Part shown: piece by piece, positions 25,715 through 38,200 of the stretch
Position numbering within the stretch: the stretch's first letter is position 1
How the letters are laid out: each line of letters opens with the position of its first letter
Assembly (NCBI GenBank): GCA_030144725.1
Contig: JASKMD010000025.1
Location: 1,965,716 to 2,029,715, forward strand
Direction: 5' to 3'
Origin: Haematococcus lacustris
Lineage: Eukaryota > Chlorophyta > Chlorophyceae > Chlamydomonadales > Haematococcaceae
Length of the DNA: 64,000 nucleotides
The notes under the pieces: generated by a model
The model's database searches: none
Seen by the model: only the letters and a program-made list of their open reading frames with translations
What the model was told of the DNA's origin: nothing
Position numbers and translations under genes: made by a program

Positions 25715-28700
25715 ATGAACGGCATGGCATCTGGCATGTCCACTAACCCAAGTCACGGACCAGCACCCGGAGGCCTTGCCGACCTCCTGCGAAATGACGA
25801 CTCGCTGCTGCGCCAAATCTTCTTCGGAGTGCTTCGCCACCACCATCCCAACCTGGTGCGCCTGGCACCTGGGTCATGTTGTTGGCTGCAGTCGCATTGC
25901 TAGTCGCATTGCTGTAAGCAACTGCCTGTGTCCGACGACGCTAGAGTGCGAAGCCGATGCTGCCTGCTGCACACTCCAACAAACCCTGACTTTTTGCGAT
26001 TGGTGAGCGCTCTGTGTGCGATGTCATACGGCTGCTGGTGCGGCCCTTCGCGCAGGCAAATAAAGTGGACGTGATCTACGCTTTGAGCCAAGTATGTGTT
26101 AGCAGGCTCAACACAGCCCGCTGAGGTTTCTCCGCAGTAGGAGCCAAAGAACCCCAGCAGCCTGAGCGCGATGGTTTGCCTACTGCCCGCAGGCGTGGTG
26201 CACCAGCAACAGCGACAGCGACTTTGACTTGCTTGAGAAGTACCTCAGCTCCCTGAAGCCGGAGGAGACTATTCTGGTGCGTTCACGTGACAGCTTTGCC
26301 AGCTCTGTAGCTCGCGAACTGTATGTCAGAATGACAATGCCGCACACCCTCTGCCGCGAAACCCACTAACCCAGCGGGTGAGGCTGCTTCGGCGGCCGCA
26401 GGTGGCGTCCTCGTTTTCGCACATGTTGAACCTGCACAACCTGACGGAGGAGGTGAACGCCAGCCAGACGGAGCGGGCAGTGAGGCTGGGGGAGGTGAGC
26501 GCTGGGCGAGCAGGGGTCAGGCCCGGCTGATTCAGCCGGGGGGCGAGCAGAGGGGCACTGCAGAGTGGCAGGAGGGATAGTGCATCAGCAGGCTTGAGGT
26601 CAGGGGAAGGAGGGGGGTGTGGGCTGGGTGCGGGGGAGGTGTGGGGGGGGGATGGTTGTGTTCGTGGAGTGGCAGCTGCATGGTAGGTTGTGGTGGTGGG
26701 ATGGGGAGTGGCGGCGGGATGGGGGCCAGCCCATGTGTGCCTCAGGGGTGGGTGGGTGGGCGTCAGCTGGAGGGGTCCTGAGCCAGCTGACTCGGTGTCA
26801 CAGCAGCAGGAGGATCAGGGCGAGCAGCAAGGGGCGCTGCAGGTGTGGCAGCAGGAGGAGCCAGAACAGCAGCAGGGGGTGCTGTGGGGAAGGATCTGGT
26901 TCCTGGTCAGGAGACATTAGCCTGCTGGTGCTGGTGCCAGAGGTGCTATGGGTGATAGGCCGAGCTGCTGTGGTGTTGAGGTGATTGTGGGGGTGGTGAT
27001 GGGTGATTGTGGGGGTGGTGGGGGTGTAGATGGAGGTGGGGGTGATGTTGTTGCCGTCAGTGTCGCTGTTGGTGGTGCCCAGGTTGAGAACCCCACCCGC
27101 ACCACCAACCGCTCCCTCATCCGCCTCACCACAGTCACTGGCCTGAAGCCGGAGGAGGTGTACCAGGTAAGTGCCTGGCAGGGGGGGGCGGCGGGGGCGG
27201 GGGCTAGGAGGCTAGGAGGCTGCTGCTTGGCACACCGGCTGCTGCTGAAAGTCATGTGCCTGATGCCCCCCCCCCCCTCACTGCATGCCATGCTAAACCC
27301 ACTATGCTAACCCACATGCTAAACTTCCCTCACCTCCCTCACCTCCCTCACCTCCCCCCCCCCAATGCATCAGCATCCCTCCACCGCCGTCCTGCTGCTG
27401 CCCCCTGCTGACCATGCTGTCTGAGACTTCCACCCCCTGCCCCTGACCCTTCCACCCCCTGCCCCTCCCCCCTGCCCCCTGCCCCTTGCCTCCCCCCCAC
27501 CCAACCCTTGCAGGCGCTGTGCAAGCAGACGGTGGACCTGGTGCTGACAGCTCACCCGACCCAGGCCCTGCGCGCCAGCCTGCTCAAGAAGTACGCGCGG
27601 GTCAGGCAGCTGCTGGACAACCTGCACAACATGAGGCTAAGCAACTATGAAAAGGTGACCGGCCGGCCACCCTGCCCACCTGCACTGCACTGCACTGCAC
27701 TGCCCACCACCCTGCATGCCTGCCCACTACCCTGCATGCCTGCCTGCCTGCTAACCCCAGTGCTGCCGTGTGGGTGACTGTGACAGATTGAGGCGATGGA
27801 GAGCATCAAGGCCAGCGTGCAGGCGGCATGGCGCACGGACGAGATCAGGCGCCAGCGCCCCACCCCCCAGGCAGGTGTCGAGGCAGGGCTGGCCAGGTAG
27901 GGGTAGGGGTAGGGGTAGGGGTGTCATGGGGCTGGAGGGGAGAGCAGCAGGGCGGGGCGGGGCGGGGCGGGGCGGGGCGGCCATGGCATGCGGCCTGCCT
28001 GGACCGCAGCTGATGTCAGGAATGGAGCAGGAGGGTTGGGGTCTCTGAAGCCAGGGCAGGCCGCAGGAGCCTCATGGCCTCAGCAGCCTCCCCCCGGTCA
28101 AGGCTGATGATGAGGCCGCTGTCCTCCATGCCCAGCCACCATGCCCAGCCTCCATGATGCGCTGCCAACCCTCCTCCTTTCCCAGCCCGCCGCCCCCTGG
28201 GGCACATTCGCACAGCCAGCCAGCTCCTCACCCCCCTCCCCTCCCCTCCCTCAGCCAGCCTCCCCCCGCCCCTCCTTGCCCCTCCTTGCCTCCCTTCCCC
28301 ATCCAGGCTGTAGCCACAGACTGCCCCCCCCCCCTTCCCCTTCACTCCTTCCCCCCCCCTAGCCTCCACCCCGCCCCCCACCCACACTCCTAGCCTTGCA
28401 CCCCCTGGGTGCCACAGGACGAGATGCGTGGCGGCATGTCCTACTTCAACAGCGTCATCTTCGACACAGTGCCCGTGTTCCACCGCCGCATCGACACCGC
28501 GCTCGCCAACCTGGGCCAGCCCCGCCTGCCCCTCACGCACACGCTGTTCAAGTGAGCAGCAGCTAGGAGGGAGGGGGGGAGGGGGGGGAGGGGGGGAGGG
28601 GGGAAACAGTACCACGGCATGAAGAGGGGTGGGGTGGGGTGAGGGGGTCGGGGGGTTGGGGGGGGGGCTCCCCTGCACTGCTCTGCCCACCAGCCAGCCT

Positions 28701-29593
28701 TGACTGCCACCTGTACACCCTCTCCTCCCCCTCCCTCTTCCCTTCTGACCCCCCCCCCCCCTCCCCTCCTCCCCCCCCCAGGTTCGGCAGCTGGATGGGT
28801 GGGGACCGTGACGGCAACCCCAACGTCACCAGTGAGACCACCCGGGACGTCGTCATCATCGCGCGCCTGGAGGCCGTCAACGCCTACTTCAAGGTCGGGC
28901 AGCAGCAGGGCCCTAGCAGCAGCAGGGGGGGCGGGGGGGGGGGGGGCAGGGCCTGGGGCGGGGGCGGGGGCAGACGATGGCCCTTTGGAGTGACTAGAGT
29001 AACCCATGATGCGTGTTCCTCGCTGTGATGGCTGCCTCTGCAATTAAATGCGTGAACCCACCATCACCTTAACCCTGACCCACCGCCCTGCAGATTCAGG
29101 CAGTCTGAACCAGTCCCCCCTCTCCCCATCCCTCCGCTATCCCCCCCCCTGCCCCCCCCCCCCCCCCCTGCCAGGCCCGCCTGCCCCCCTGCCCCCCCCT
29201 GCCCCGCAGGCGGTTGAGAACCTGATGTTCGACCTGTCGGTGTGGCGCTGCTCGCCCGCGCTGAAGGAGTATGCGGAGCGCATCGCCGCGGCTGAGGAGC
29301 GTGACGTGGCGCGTGTCAGCGAGCAGCGCAAGAAACGCAACTACGTGAGACCTGGGCCGCCACACAGCAGGCTGCCCACTAGGCTACAGCAGCAGGGGCA
29401 GACAAGGCCCCTCTCCCACCCTCCCCCCCCCCCTGCCCCTACTCCTGCCCCTCCCCCTGCCCTCACCCCTGCCCCCCCCCCCCCTGTCTGGCCTGTCTGG
29501 TCTCAGGCTGACTTCTGGGTGCCCATCCCCCTGACTGAGCCCTACCGCGTCATCTTCAGCCACATGCGGGACAGGCTGTACACCACACGCGAG
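25715..29593 (+). CDS. PPC: Phosphoenolpyruvate carboxylase, N-terminal 377 residues, runs into assembly gap
   Basis: Eleven exons, all in phase: 25715-25855, 26056-26091, 26193-26276, 26402-26494, 27083-27166, 27514-27654, 27787-27870, 28418-28551, 28782-28893, 29210-29344 and 29507-29593. Landmarks are [47 protein letters not shown] (catalytic His about 160), [18 protein letters not shown] and [24 protein letters not shown] makes oxaloacetate from PEP and bicarbonate in the cytosol. The phosphorylatable SIDAQLR motif of land-plant enzymes is absent at the N-terminus, as in algal enzymes. The intron after 27870 must use a GC donor to keep frame. About 60% of a typical 950-1000 residue protein, including the second catalytic half, is missing and presumably lies in the gap. 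Met 25715 is chosen over the Mets just downstream only because it comes first. Confidence 0.93.
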
Positions 29594-29890
29594 GTGGGCC
29601 CACTGCCCAGCAGCAGCGCTGGCAGCAGCAGGGGGGCACCAGCGACAACAGCAACAGGGGCTGGCAGCAGCAGGGGTGGCAGCAGCAGTGTAGGCAGGCA
29701 AGGAGGCAGCAGCAGGGGTGGCAGCAGGGGCAGCATCGATTGTAGCTGAACCCTCGCCGCAGGACCTGTTAGTGCTACCCTGCTGCTGCCCCTCCTGCCC
29801 CTGAGCCTGGAGCCATGGGGGCGTCCCCCTTCCTACTGAGTGTGACCTGGCCTGCCTGATCAGACCTGAGTGTGACCTGAGTGTGACCTG

Positions 29891-30390
29891 NNNNNNNNNN
29901 NNNNNNNNNNNNNNNNNNNNNNNNNNNNNNNNNNNNNNNNNNNNNNNNNNNNNNNNNNNNNNNNNNNNNNNNNNNNNNNNNNNNNNNNNNNNNNNNNNNN
30001 NNNNNNNNNNNNNNNNNNNNNNNNNNNNNNNNNNNNNNNNNNNNNNNNNNNNNNNNNNNNNNNNNNNNNNNNNNNNNNNNNNNNNNNNNNNNNNNNNNNN
30101 NNNNNNNNNNNNNNNNNNNNNNNNNNNNNNNNNNNNNNNNNNNNNNNNNNNNNNNNNNNNNNNNNNNNNNNNNNNNNNNNNNNNNNNNNNNNNNNNNNNN
30201 NNNNNNNNNNNNNNNNNNNNNNNNNNNNNNNNNNNNNNNNNNNNNNNNNNNNNNNNNNNNNNNNNNNNNNNNNNNNNNNNNNNNNNNNNNNNNNNNNNNN
30301 NNNNNNNNNNNNNNNNNNNNNNNNNNNNNNNNNNNNNNNNNNNNNNNNNNNNNNNNNNNNNNNNNNNNNNNNNNNNNNNNNNNNNNNNNN
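29891..30390. other. Assembly gap (500 N)
   Basis: Exactly 500 N, a conventional placeholder, so the true size is unknown. PEPC enters from the left and no PEPC exon is seen on the right. Confidence 0.99.
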
Positions 30391-31179
30391 TCTATACTAT
30401 TAAAACTGCTAGGGGGGGGGGTCGGCGAAATGGCCTGCGCTTGCGCGCACAGCCTCGCACTAATTACGTAAGGACTTCCCCCGCACAGAATCTTGAAAGA
30501 AGCACTGTGCCGTGAGATCGACTTCCGATCAGCGGATGTAACGCCCCATAAATAGTAGCTACCAGCGAACCTGGCTTAGCAAGCGATGGCGATGCAGCCA
30601 GCGAAGAGATAGTTCTAACTCCGCGGACGGTCAAAAAGTCAAACGGTTCACAGCCAAAAAGTCAAACGAGTCAAGTCCAACGATGGCTGCGGCCACATTT
30701 GGCTGCGGCTGCTGACGAGTTACAGCGTAGCCAGCTCCAATACCCTCCTCATGCGACCCTCCTCCGTGCCCCTCTAACAGGGCATTGCGATGAGGCGACA
30801 AGTAGGCTGGATGCTTACAGTTGGCCTTCAAGCCGTGCCAGGCCTCGCACACGCTGTAACAATGGGGCTTTGTACACAGCCAGAACAATAGCGGCGTATA
30901 CACGTAGGTACGTATGTACATGTATATACGTAGTGTACCCCGAGCAACGTGTATCCGTAGGCACCGTAGGTACGTAGGTTGACCGTACAATACCTAAGAT
31001 TTAACCGTGAGATTGCAAAGGATGCAGGACGCACAAATCACCGTAACTGCGGGTGTGTCCGTAATCGCGGGTCAAATGCAAGTCGCTGCGATATGCAGCC
31101 AGCCAGCTGATTACATTCATTGCGCGGGAACCACCTGATGATGCATACGAGGGATGTGGCGACGAGACCCGGACATGGC
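30391..31179. other. No supported gene
   Basis: AT-richer than its surroundings, with ACGTAGGTACGTATG-like alternating sequence at 30900-30990. I see neither PEPC exons nor the missing last exon of the ICL/PEPM-family gene here. Confidence 0.4.
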
Positions 31180-31625
31180 AGCCGGGCAGCCGGTCAGGGT
31201 AGGGCAGCAGCAGGGCAGCCAGTCAGGGTAGGGCAGCAGCAGGGCAGCCGGTCAGGGTAGGGCAGCAGCAGGGCAGCCGGGCAGGGTAGGGCAGCAGCAG
31301 GGCAGGGTAGGGCAGCAGCAGGGCAGCGGCAGGGCAGGGTAGGGCAGCAGCAGGGCAGCAGGGCAGCCGGTCAGGGTAGGGCAGCAGCAGGGCAGCCGGT
31401 CAGGGTAGGGCAGCAGCAGGGCAGCCGGTCAGGGTAGGGCAGCAGCAGGGCAGCCGGGCAGGGTAGGGCAGCAGCAGGGCAGGGTAGGGCAGCGGCAGGG
31501 CAGGGTAGGGCAGCAGCAGGGCAGCCGGTCAGGGTACGGCAGCAGCCGGTTAGGGTAGGGCAGCAGCAGGGCAGCCGGGCAGGGTAGGGCAACAGCCGGG
31601 CAGGGTAGGGCAGCAGCATGGCGGG
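31180..31625. repeat. About 28-bp minisatellite with higher-order structure
   Basis: Units of GGGTAGGGCAGCAGCAGGGC plus CAGCCGGTCA or CAGCCGGGCA alternate in a longer pattern. A block of about 220 bp is largely repeated (31190-31370 and 31375-31550). Confidence 0.9.
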
Positions 31626-32211
31626 AGTTTTTATGGTTGTTGTGCACCAAACTGCATACTCGCAAAATGGTGACCTTGCACCTACGGTTCGCCCAACGGA
31701 CCTACGCATACAGTATATACATACGTATATACCATCATTTTAGTCGCCGCATACCCTTCAGACCAACCCTACAGATAATGTTGTGTACAGTGAGGTGTTT
31801 GCTGCATAGCCTGTTAGCCCTGACACCAATGAGGGGTTGGTAGGGCAGACACAGCCATTGCTGTCACAGTCGGCTACTAACCCTAACCCAGACTCACTTA
31901 TTCAGACTCAGCACTCAAACTCACACATCCAGCAGTTAGACTCAGCACTCAGCACTGTGGCCTGGTGCAAGAGCTGTTGCAAGGACTGGTGCAAGAGCGC
32001 TGTGGCCGGAGGCCGCAGCTTGGTCCGTGTGCCCCGTCCGCTGTCGGACGGGCCCGCTGTACTAGTGTTGTATTACTGTTCGTTTGTCAAATACCCCTCC
32101 CATGCCTGCATGCCGCTGTCCTTCCCACCCTTCATTACTCTTTTGACCCCCCACACCCCCTTTCCTAACCCAGCCCTCTGGCCCCAGCCTTCCCCCCCTC
32201 TCGCCCCTCAC

Positions 32212-35200
32212 CTGGCCAGTAGCCATCTCAGTGATCTTGATGAGGAAGAAGCGGGTGCGGCTGCGGCTGCGGCTGCCCCAGCCATCACGCTCGCCAGCCA
32301 TAGGGCTGGGTGGGGCCACCAGGTCAGCTGCAGCCACAGCATGGGCGGCGAGGCAGGCAGGCAGGCCAGCAAGCTGCATGTCCAGACACCAATATGCAAA
32401 GCCTCGGTCACCATATGTAATGAAGCGTGGAGTAGAGCAGCTGTAAAGTAGAGGGCAGAGGGTAGTGTAGAGAGCGGTGTAGTAGGGTGTAGTAGGGCAG
32501 GGCAGGGCAGCAGAGTAGTTGTGCCAGAGTAGGGAGCCAATGCCAGCCTGTCCTACTGAACGCCAGGGGGCTGCGCTCACCTGACCGCCCAGCGCCCGCC
32601 TCAATCACCACCTCTGGCTCTAGAGCAGGGGATGGGGGTGGGGGCGGGGGCGAGGGGGGGGCAGCTGCTGCTTTAGGGGCTGCAGCGGGAGGGGGGGAGG
32701 GGGGCGGGGGGGCGGGGGCAGACGCTGCAGGGTCTGCTGCGCGCCAGCTGGAGGAGGAGGGGGTGGAGGGCGAAGGGGAGGAGGACGAAGAGGGAGGCGA
32801 GGGGGAGGGGGAAGGTGAGGGAGACGAGGAAAGAGGGGGGGGAGTGGAGGGAGCAGCTGCGGGAGGAGCAGTGAAGGAAGAGGCCGAGGAAGCGGAGTAT
32901 GAGGCAGCAGAGGCAGCAGATGAAGATGATGAGGAGGAAGATGAAGAAGTAGAAGAAGGGGAGTTGACAGCATAGCGCTTGGCCCGCTGGGAGTACTCCT
33001 GAGCAGCAGGGCAGGGTCGGCAGGGTGAGCGTGACAGATACCTCCGCTACGTCACTCCGGCCTTCACTCCTTAACTGGTCTCTGGTTCAATAAAGCCACC
33101 ACCCCCATCTGCTGGCCAAACCAGCCCCTGTCCTCTCCTTTGCAGCCCTAGCCCCAGCCCCAGCCCCAGCCCCAGCCCCAGCCCCAGCCCCAGCCCACTT
33201 CCGCGACACTCCCTCTTGGCCCGGCGCCAACCTGGTGTGCACCCCTGCACCCCCTTGCACACTCAGCATCCATGCTTGCCACGCACCGGGAAACCCACAG
33301 CGTCTAGCATGGCTGGCAGGCTGGCCATGGCGCTGCTGTGCGGCAGCTGCCCCTGCTGCAACCCGGCCAGGGCTTGCTCCATAGCCTTGATGGACACGCT
33401 CAGGAGTGACAGTGGGTAAGCCACCTGCAGCCAAATGGGGTGGGGTGGGGTGGGGTGGGGTGGGGTGGGGTGGGGTGGGGTGGGGTGGGGTGGGGTGGGG
33501 TGGGGTGGGGTGGGGTGGGGTGGGGTGGGGTGGGGTGGGGTGGGGTGGGGTGGGGTGGGGTGGGGTGGGGTGGGGTGGGGTGGGGTGGGGTGGGGTGGGG
33601 TGGGGTGGGGTGGGGTGGGGTGGGGTGGGGTGGGGTGGGGTGGGGTGGGGTGGGGTGGGGTGGGGTGGGGTGGGGTGGGGTGGGGTGGGGTGGGGTGGGG
33701 TGGGGTGGGGTGGGGTGGGGTGGGGTGGGGTGGGGTGGGGTGGGGTGGGGTGGGGTGGGGTGGGGTGGGGTGGGGTGGGGTGGGGTGGGGTGGGGTGGGG
33801 TGGGGTGGGGTGGGGTGGGGTGGGGTGGGGTGGGGTGGGGTGGGGTGGGGTGGGGTGGGGTGGGGTGGCCAAGCACACCCGCACCAGCTTGAAGCCCATG
33901 TCGTGTAGCTGTTGTGGTGGCAGGATGGGCGTCTTGCCACCTCCCTCCAACATGTTGGCCATCTGCAAGCCAGGCCACGCCAGGCAATGCAGTCCCAATG
34001 CAGGTAGAGGGCAGAGGATGATTTCAGGCCAAGGGTTGCTAGCAGGGGCAGCATCATAAAGTACGAGCTGCTGTGACTATAACTCATCCTCAACCACCCC
34101 GCCAGCAACGGCAGGCTGATAGCAGGGCAGCTGCGCAGGCGCGCTAGGTTCACTTGCACAGGGTGTGTTGGACAGACAGCGACAGTGTCGGAGGGTAGCA
34201 GTGCGCACACACAACCTCAAACCCAACAGCGACAGCCCACATGCAGTGCAGTGAAGCTGGAGGTTGCAGTGGCGCGGGGCACGTGGCAGAGCAGGTGGAG
34301 GGGACGCGCGTGTGGCAGCGTCACCACAGAAGAGGCCAGCAGGGCGGGTGCAGCTCAGCATGTGAGCAGGGCGGAGGAGGGGTAGGCCCACAGGGGCTGG
34401 GCACCTTTGGGCAGCGCGCTGCAGCTCCCCCTGCCCAGCACAGCCGCCGCATCTCCTCCTCACTCTCCAGCGCGTCAATGAACAGGATGTCAGCACCTGC
34501 TCAGAGCGCGGCACCACACACACATCCCATAGCTGCAGCACAGCCCTCCTCCACACATCACACATCAGTGGGGTTTGTTCAGCGCTATTGACAACACGCC
34601 ATAGATGGCCACGGTATGCCACATTCCTAAGATTGACCTGCGCTACGGAACGGTTTCTTTGCGAACTACGCTGTTGCGCTATGAAGAGCAATCTTTGACT
34701 GAAGCTCTTGGCTACGGCCAGGCCATGAAATCAAGTTATTAACCTGGGGCATGTCAGTGTGTGCTTTATTCCCCATTCATCCCCATGTGTCATAACCTGT
34801 GTCAACACCTTCCCCCCTTGCCTCTCCTCACTACCCTGCCTGGACAGCAGCAGGATGAAATGAAGGACGCACAAAACAAAGGAAGAACGACGCCACACTC
34901 ATCAGCGGGCATGCATGAAGAGAACTTAGTGCCATGCATGTCCTTCCTACACCTCCACTAGCCTTGCCCTTAAATGAAAACTAGAATAAACCCTGCCCAC
35001 TACATAGATAATATAATAGTATAACCATTTCCCGTTGCACATATGACAGGCCCACCACCCACCCCTACGATTAGTCAGCTGTCTGGCCAGCACCTGCATC
35101 AGCAAAGGCTGCTACCCTCCACAGCGCTTCCTCCATGGACAGGGCCTGGCGGGCGTCGGTGCGTGCCACCACCAGCAGGTCAGCACCCGCTTCCCTGAGG

Positions 35201-38200
35201 TGGCAGGGGGTGGCAGGGGGTGGCAGGGGGTGGCAGGGGGTGGCAGGGGGTGGCAGGGGGGTGGCAGGGGGTGGCAGGGGGTGGCAGGGGGTGGCAGGGG
35301 GTGGCAGGGGGTGGCAGGGGGTGGCAGGGGTGGCAGGGGGTGGCAGGGGGTGGCAGGGGGTGGCAGGGGGTGGCAGGGGGTGGCAGGGGGTGGCAGGGGG
35401 TGGCAGGGGGTGGCAGGGGGTGGCAGGGGGTGGCAGGGGGTGGCAGGGGGTGGCAGGGGGTGGCAGGGGGTGGCAGGGGGTGGCAGGGGGTGGCAGGGGG
35501 TGGCAGGGGGTGGCAGGGGGTGGCAGGGGGTGGCAGGGGGTGGCAGGGGGGTGGCAGGGGGTGGCAGGGGGTGGCAGGGGGTGGCAGGGGGTGGCAGGGG
35601 GTGGCAGGGGGTGGCAGGGGGTGGCAGGGGGTGGCAGGGGGTGGCAGGGGGTGGCAGGGGGTGGCAGGGGGTGGCAGGGGGTGGCAGGGGGTGGCAGGGG
35701 GTGGCAGGGGGTGGCAGGGGGTGGCAGGGGGTGGCAGGGGGTGGCAGGGGGTGGCAGGGGGTGGCAGGGGGTGGCAGGGGGTGGCAGGGGGTGGCAGGGG
35801 GTGGCAGGGGGTGGCAGGGGGTGGCAGGGGGTGGCAGGGGGTGGCAGGGGGTGGCAGGGGGTGGCAGGGGGTGGCAGGGGGTGGCAGGGGGTGGCAGGGG
35901 GTGGCAGGGGGTGGCAGGGGGTGGCAGGGGGTGGCAGGGGGTGGCAGGGGGTGGCAGGGGGTGGCAGGGGGTGGCAGGGGGTGGCAGGGGGTGGCAGGGG
36001 GTGGCAGGGGGTGGCAGGGGGTGGCAGGGGGTGGCAGGGGGTGGCAGGGGGTGGCAGGGGGTGGCAGGGGGTGGCAGGGGGTGGCAGGGGGTGGCAGGGG
36101 GTGGCAGGGGGTGGCAGGGGGTGGCAGGGGGTGGCAGGGGGTGGCAGGGGGTGGCAGGGGGTGGCAGGGGGTGGCAGGGCGTGGCAGGGCGTGGCAGGGC
36201 GTGGCAGGGGGCGGTGGCAGGGCGTGGCAGGGCGTGGCAGGGCGTGGCAGGGCGTGGCAGGGCGTGGCAGGGCGTGGCAGGGCGTGGCAGGGCGTGGCAG
36301 GGCGTGGCAGGGCGAGGCAGGGCGTGGCAGGGCGAGGCAGGGCGTGGCAGGGCGTGGCAGGGCGTGGCAGGGCGTGGCAGGGCGTGGCAGGGCGTGGCAG
36401 GGCGTGGCGTGGCGTGGCGTGGCGTGGCGTGGCAGGGCAGGGCGTGGCGGGGCAGGGCGTGGCGGGGCGGGGCGGGGCGTGGCGTGGCGTGGCAGGGCGT
36501 GGCGTGGCGTGGCGTGGCGTGGCAGGGCGTGGCAGGGCGTGGCAGGGCGTGGCAGGGCGTGGCAGGGCGTGGCAGGGCGTGGCAGGGCGTGGCAGGGCGT
36601 GGCAGGGCGTGGCAGGGCAGGGCAGGGCAGGGCAGGGCGTGGCAGGGCGTGGCAGGGCGTGGCAGGGCAGGGCAGGGCAGGGCAGGGCAGGGCAGGGCAG
36701 GGCAGGGCAGGGCAGGGCAGGGCAGGGCAGGGCAGGGCAGGGCAGGGCAGGGCAGGGCAGGGCAGGGCAGGGCAGGGCAGGGCAGGGCAGGGCAGGGCAG
36801 GGCAGGGCAGGGCAGGGCAGGGCAGGGCAGGGCAGGGCAGGGCAGGGCAGGGCAGGGCAGGGCAGGGCAGGGCAGGGCAGGGCAGGGCAGGGCAGGGCAG
36901 GGCAGGGCAGGGCAGGGCAGGGCAGGGCAGGGCAGGGCAGGGCAGGGCAGGGCAGGGCAGGGCAGGGCAGGGCAGGGCAGGGCAGGGCAGGGCAGGGCAG
37001 GGCAGGGCAGGGCAGGGCAGGGCAGGGCAGGGCAGGGCAGGGCAGGGCAGGGCAGGGCAGGGCAGGGCAGGGCAGGGCAGGGCAGGGCAGGGCAGGGCAG
37101 GGCAGGGCAGGGCAGGGCAGGGCAGGGCAGGGCAGGGCAGGGCAGGGCAGGGCAGGGCAGGGCAGGGCAGGGCAGGGCAGGGCAGGGCAGGGCAGGGCAG
37201 GGCAGGGCAGGGCAGGGCAGGGCAGGGCAGGGCAGGGCAGGGCAGGGCAGGGCAGGGCAGGGCAGGGCAGGGCAGGGCAGGGCAGGGCAGGGCAGGGCAG
37301 GGCAGGGCAGGGCAGGGCAGGGCAGGGCAGGGCAGGGCAGGGCAGGGCAGGGCAGGGCAGGGCAGGGCAGGGCAGGGCAGGGCAGGGCAGGGCAGGGCAG
37401 GGCAGGGCAGGGCAGGGCAGGGCAGGGCAGGGCAGGGCAGGGCAGGGCAGGGCAGGGCAGGGCAGGGCAGGGCAGGGCAGGGCAGGGCAGGGCAGGGCAG
37501 GGCAGGGCAGGGCAGGGCAGGGCAGGGCAGGGCAGGGCAGGGCAGGCAGGCAGGGCAGGGCAGGGCAGGGCAGGGCAGGGCAGGGCAGGGCAGGGCAGGG
37601 CAGGGCAGGGCAGGGCAGGGCAGGGCAGGGCAGGGCAGGGCAGGGCAGGGCAGGGCAGGGCAGGGCAGGGCAGGGCAGGGCAGGGCAGGGCAGGGCAGGG
37701 CAGGGCAGGGCAGGGCAGGGCAGGGCAGGGCAGGGCAGGGCAGGGCAGGGCAGGGCAGGGCAGGGCAGGGCAGGGCAGGGCAGGGCAGGGCAGGGCAGGG
37801 CAGGGCAGGGCAGGGTCATCACTGACTAAGGCCGTGAGCAATTGTGGAAGACAGAGGCTCTCGATCTGAGGCTATGCCTCACTGGACAAACACAGTCAAG
37901 CACTGAGCCACACAGCGGAGCCTAGGGCAGAAGTAACACTATACACACACATAGCTTAACCCCTTATGAGCTGGCTGAACCTAGCATACCTTGCTCCAAA
38001 AGCAACTCCCCTACATTCTCCCCTACCAGACTTGATTCATGCCTAGCTCTGGGTTGGATCCAAAGCCATCTGCGGCTTCAGGCAGGCAGGGTCGGCAGGG
38101 GTAGGGGCCTGAGAGGGAGGGGCGTCAGGGTCAGGGGCGCAGGGCGCACCGGGCATCCACAGCAGCCTTCACACGGGCCACTGCCTCCTCCCTGGACACC

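Noticed and set aside
32016..32060. Rho-independent-type terminator (CCGTCCG...CGGACGG hairpin)
   Set aside because: A short stem without a T tract in a eukaryotic nuclear context; no gene ends there.
33087..34210. His-Pro-Thr and Gly-Val-Trp repeat proteins
   Set aside because: Translation of the (GGGGT)86 array. Only 33287-33424 and 33885-33962 on the minus strand are real exons.
35112..37869. Four open frames of about 870-910 codons (Ala-Leu-Pro-Cys and Gly-Gln-Ala-Arg repeats) on both strands
   Set aside because: By-products of the GGCAG and GGCAGGGGGT arrays, which lack stops; located within an intron of the ICL/PEPM-family gene.
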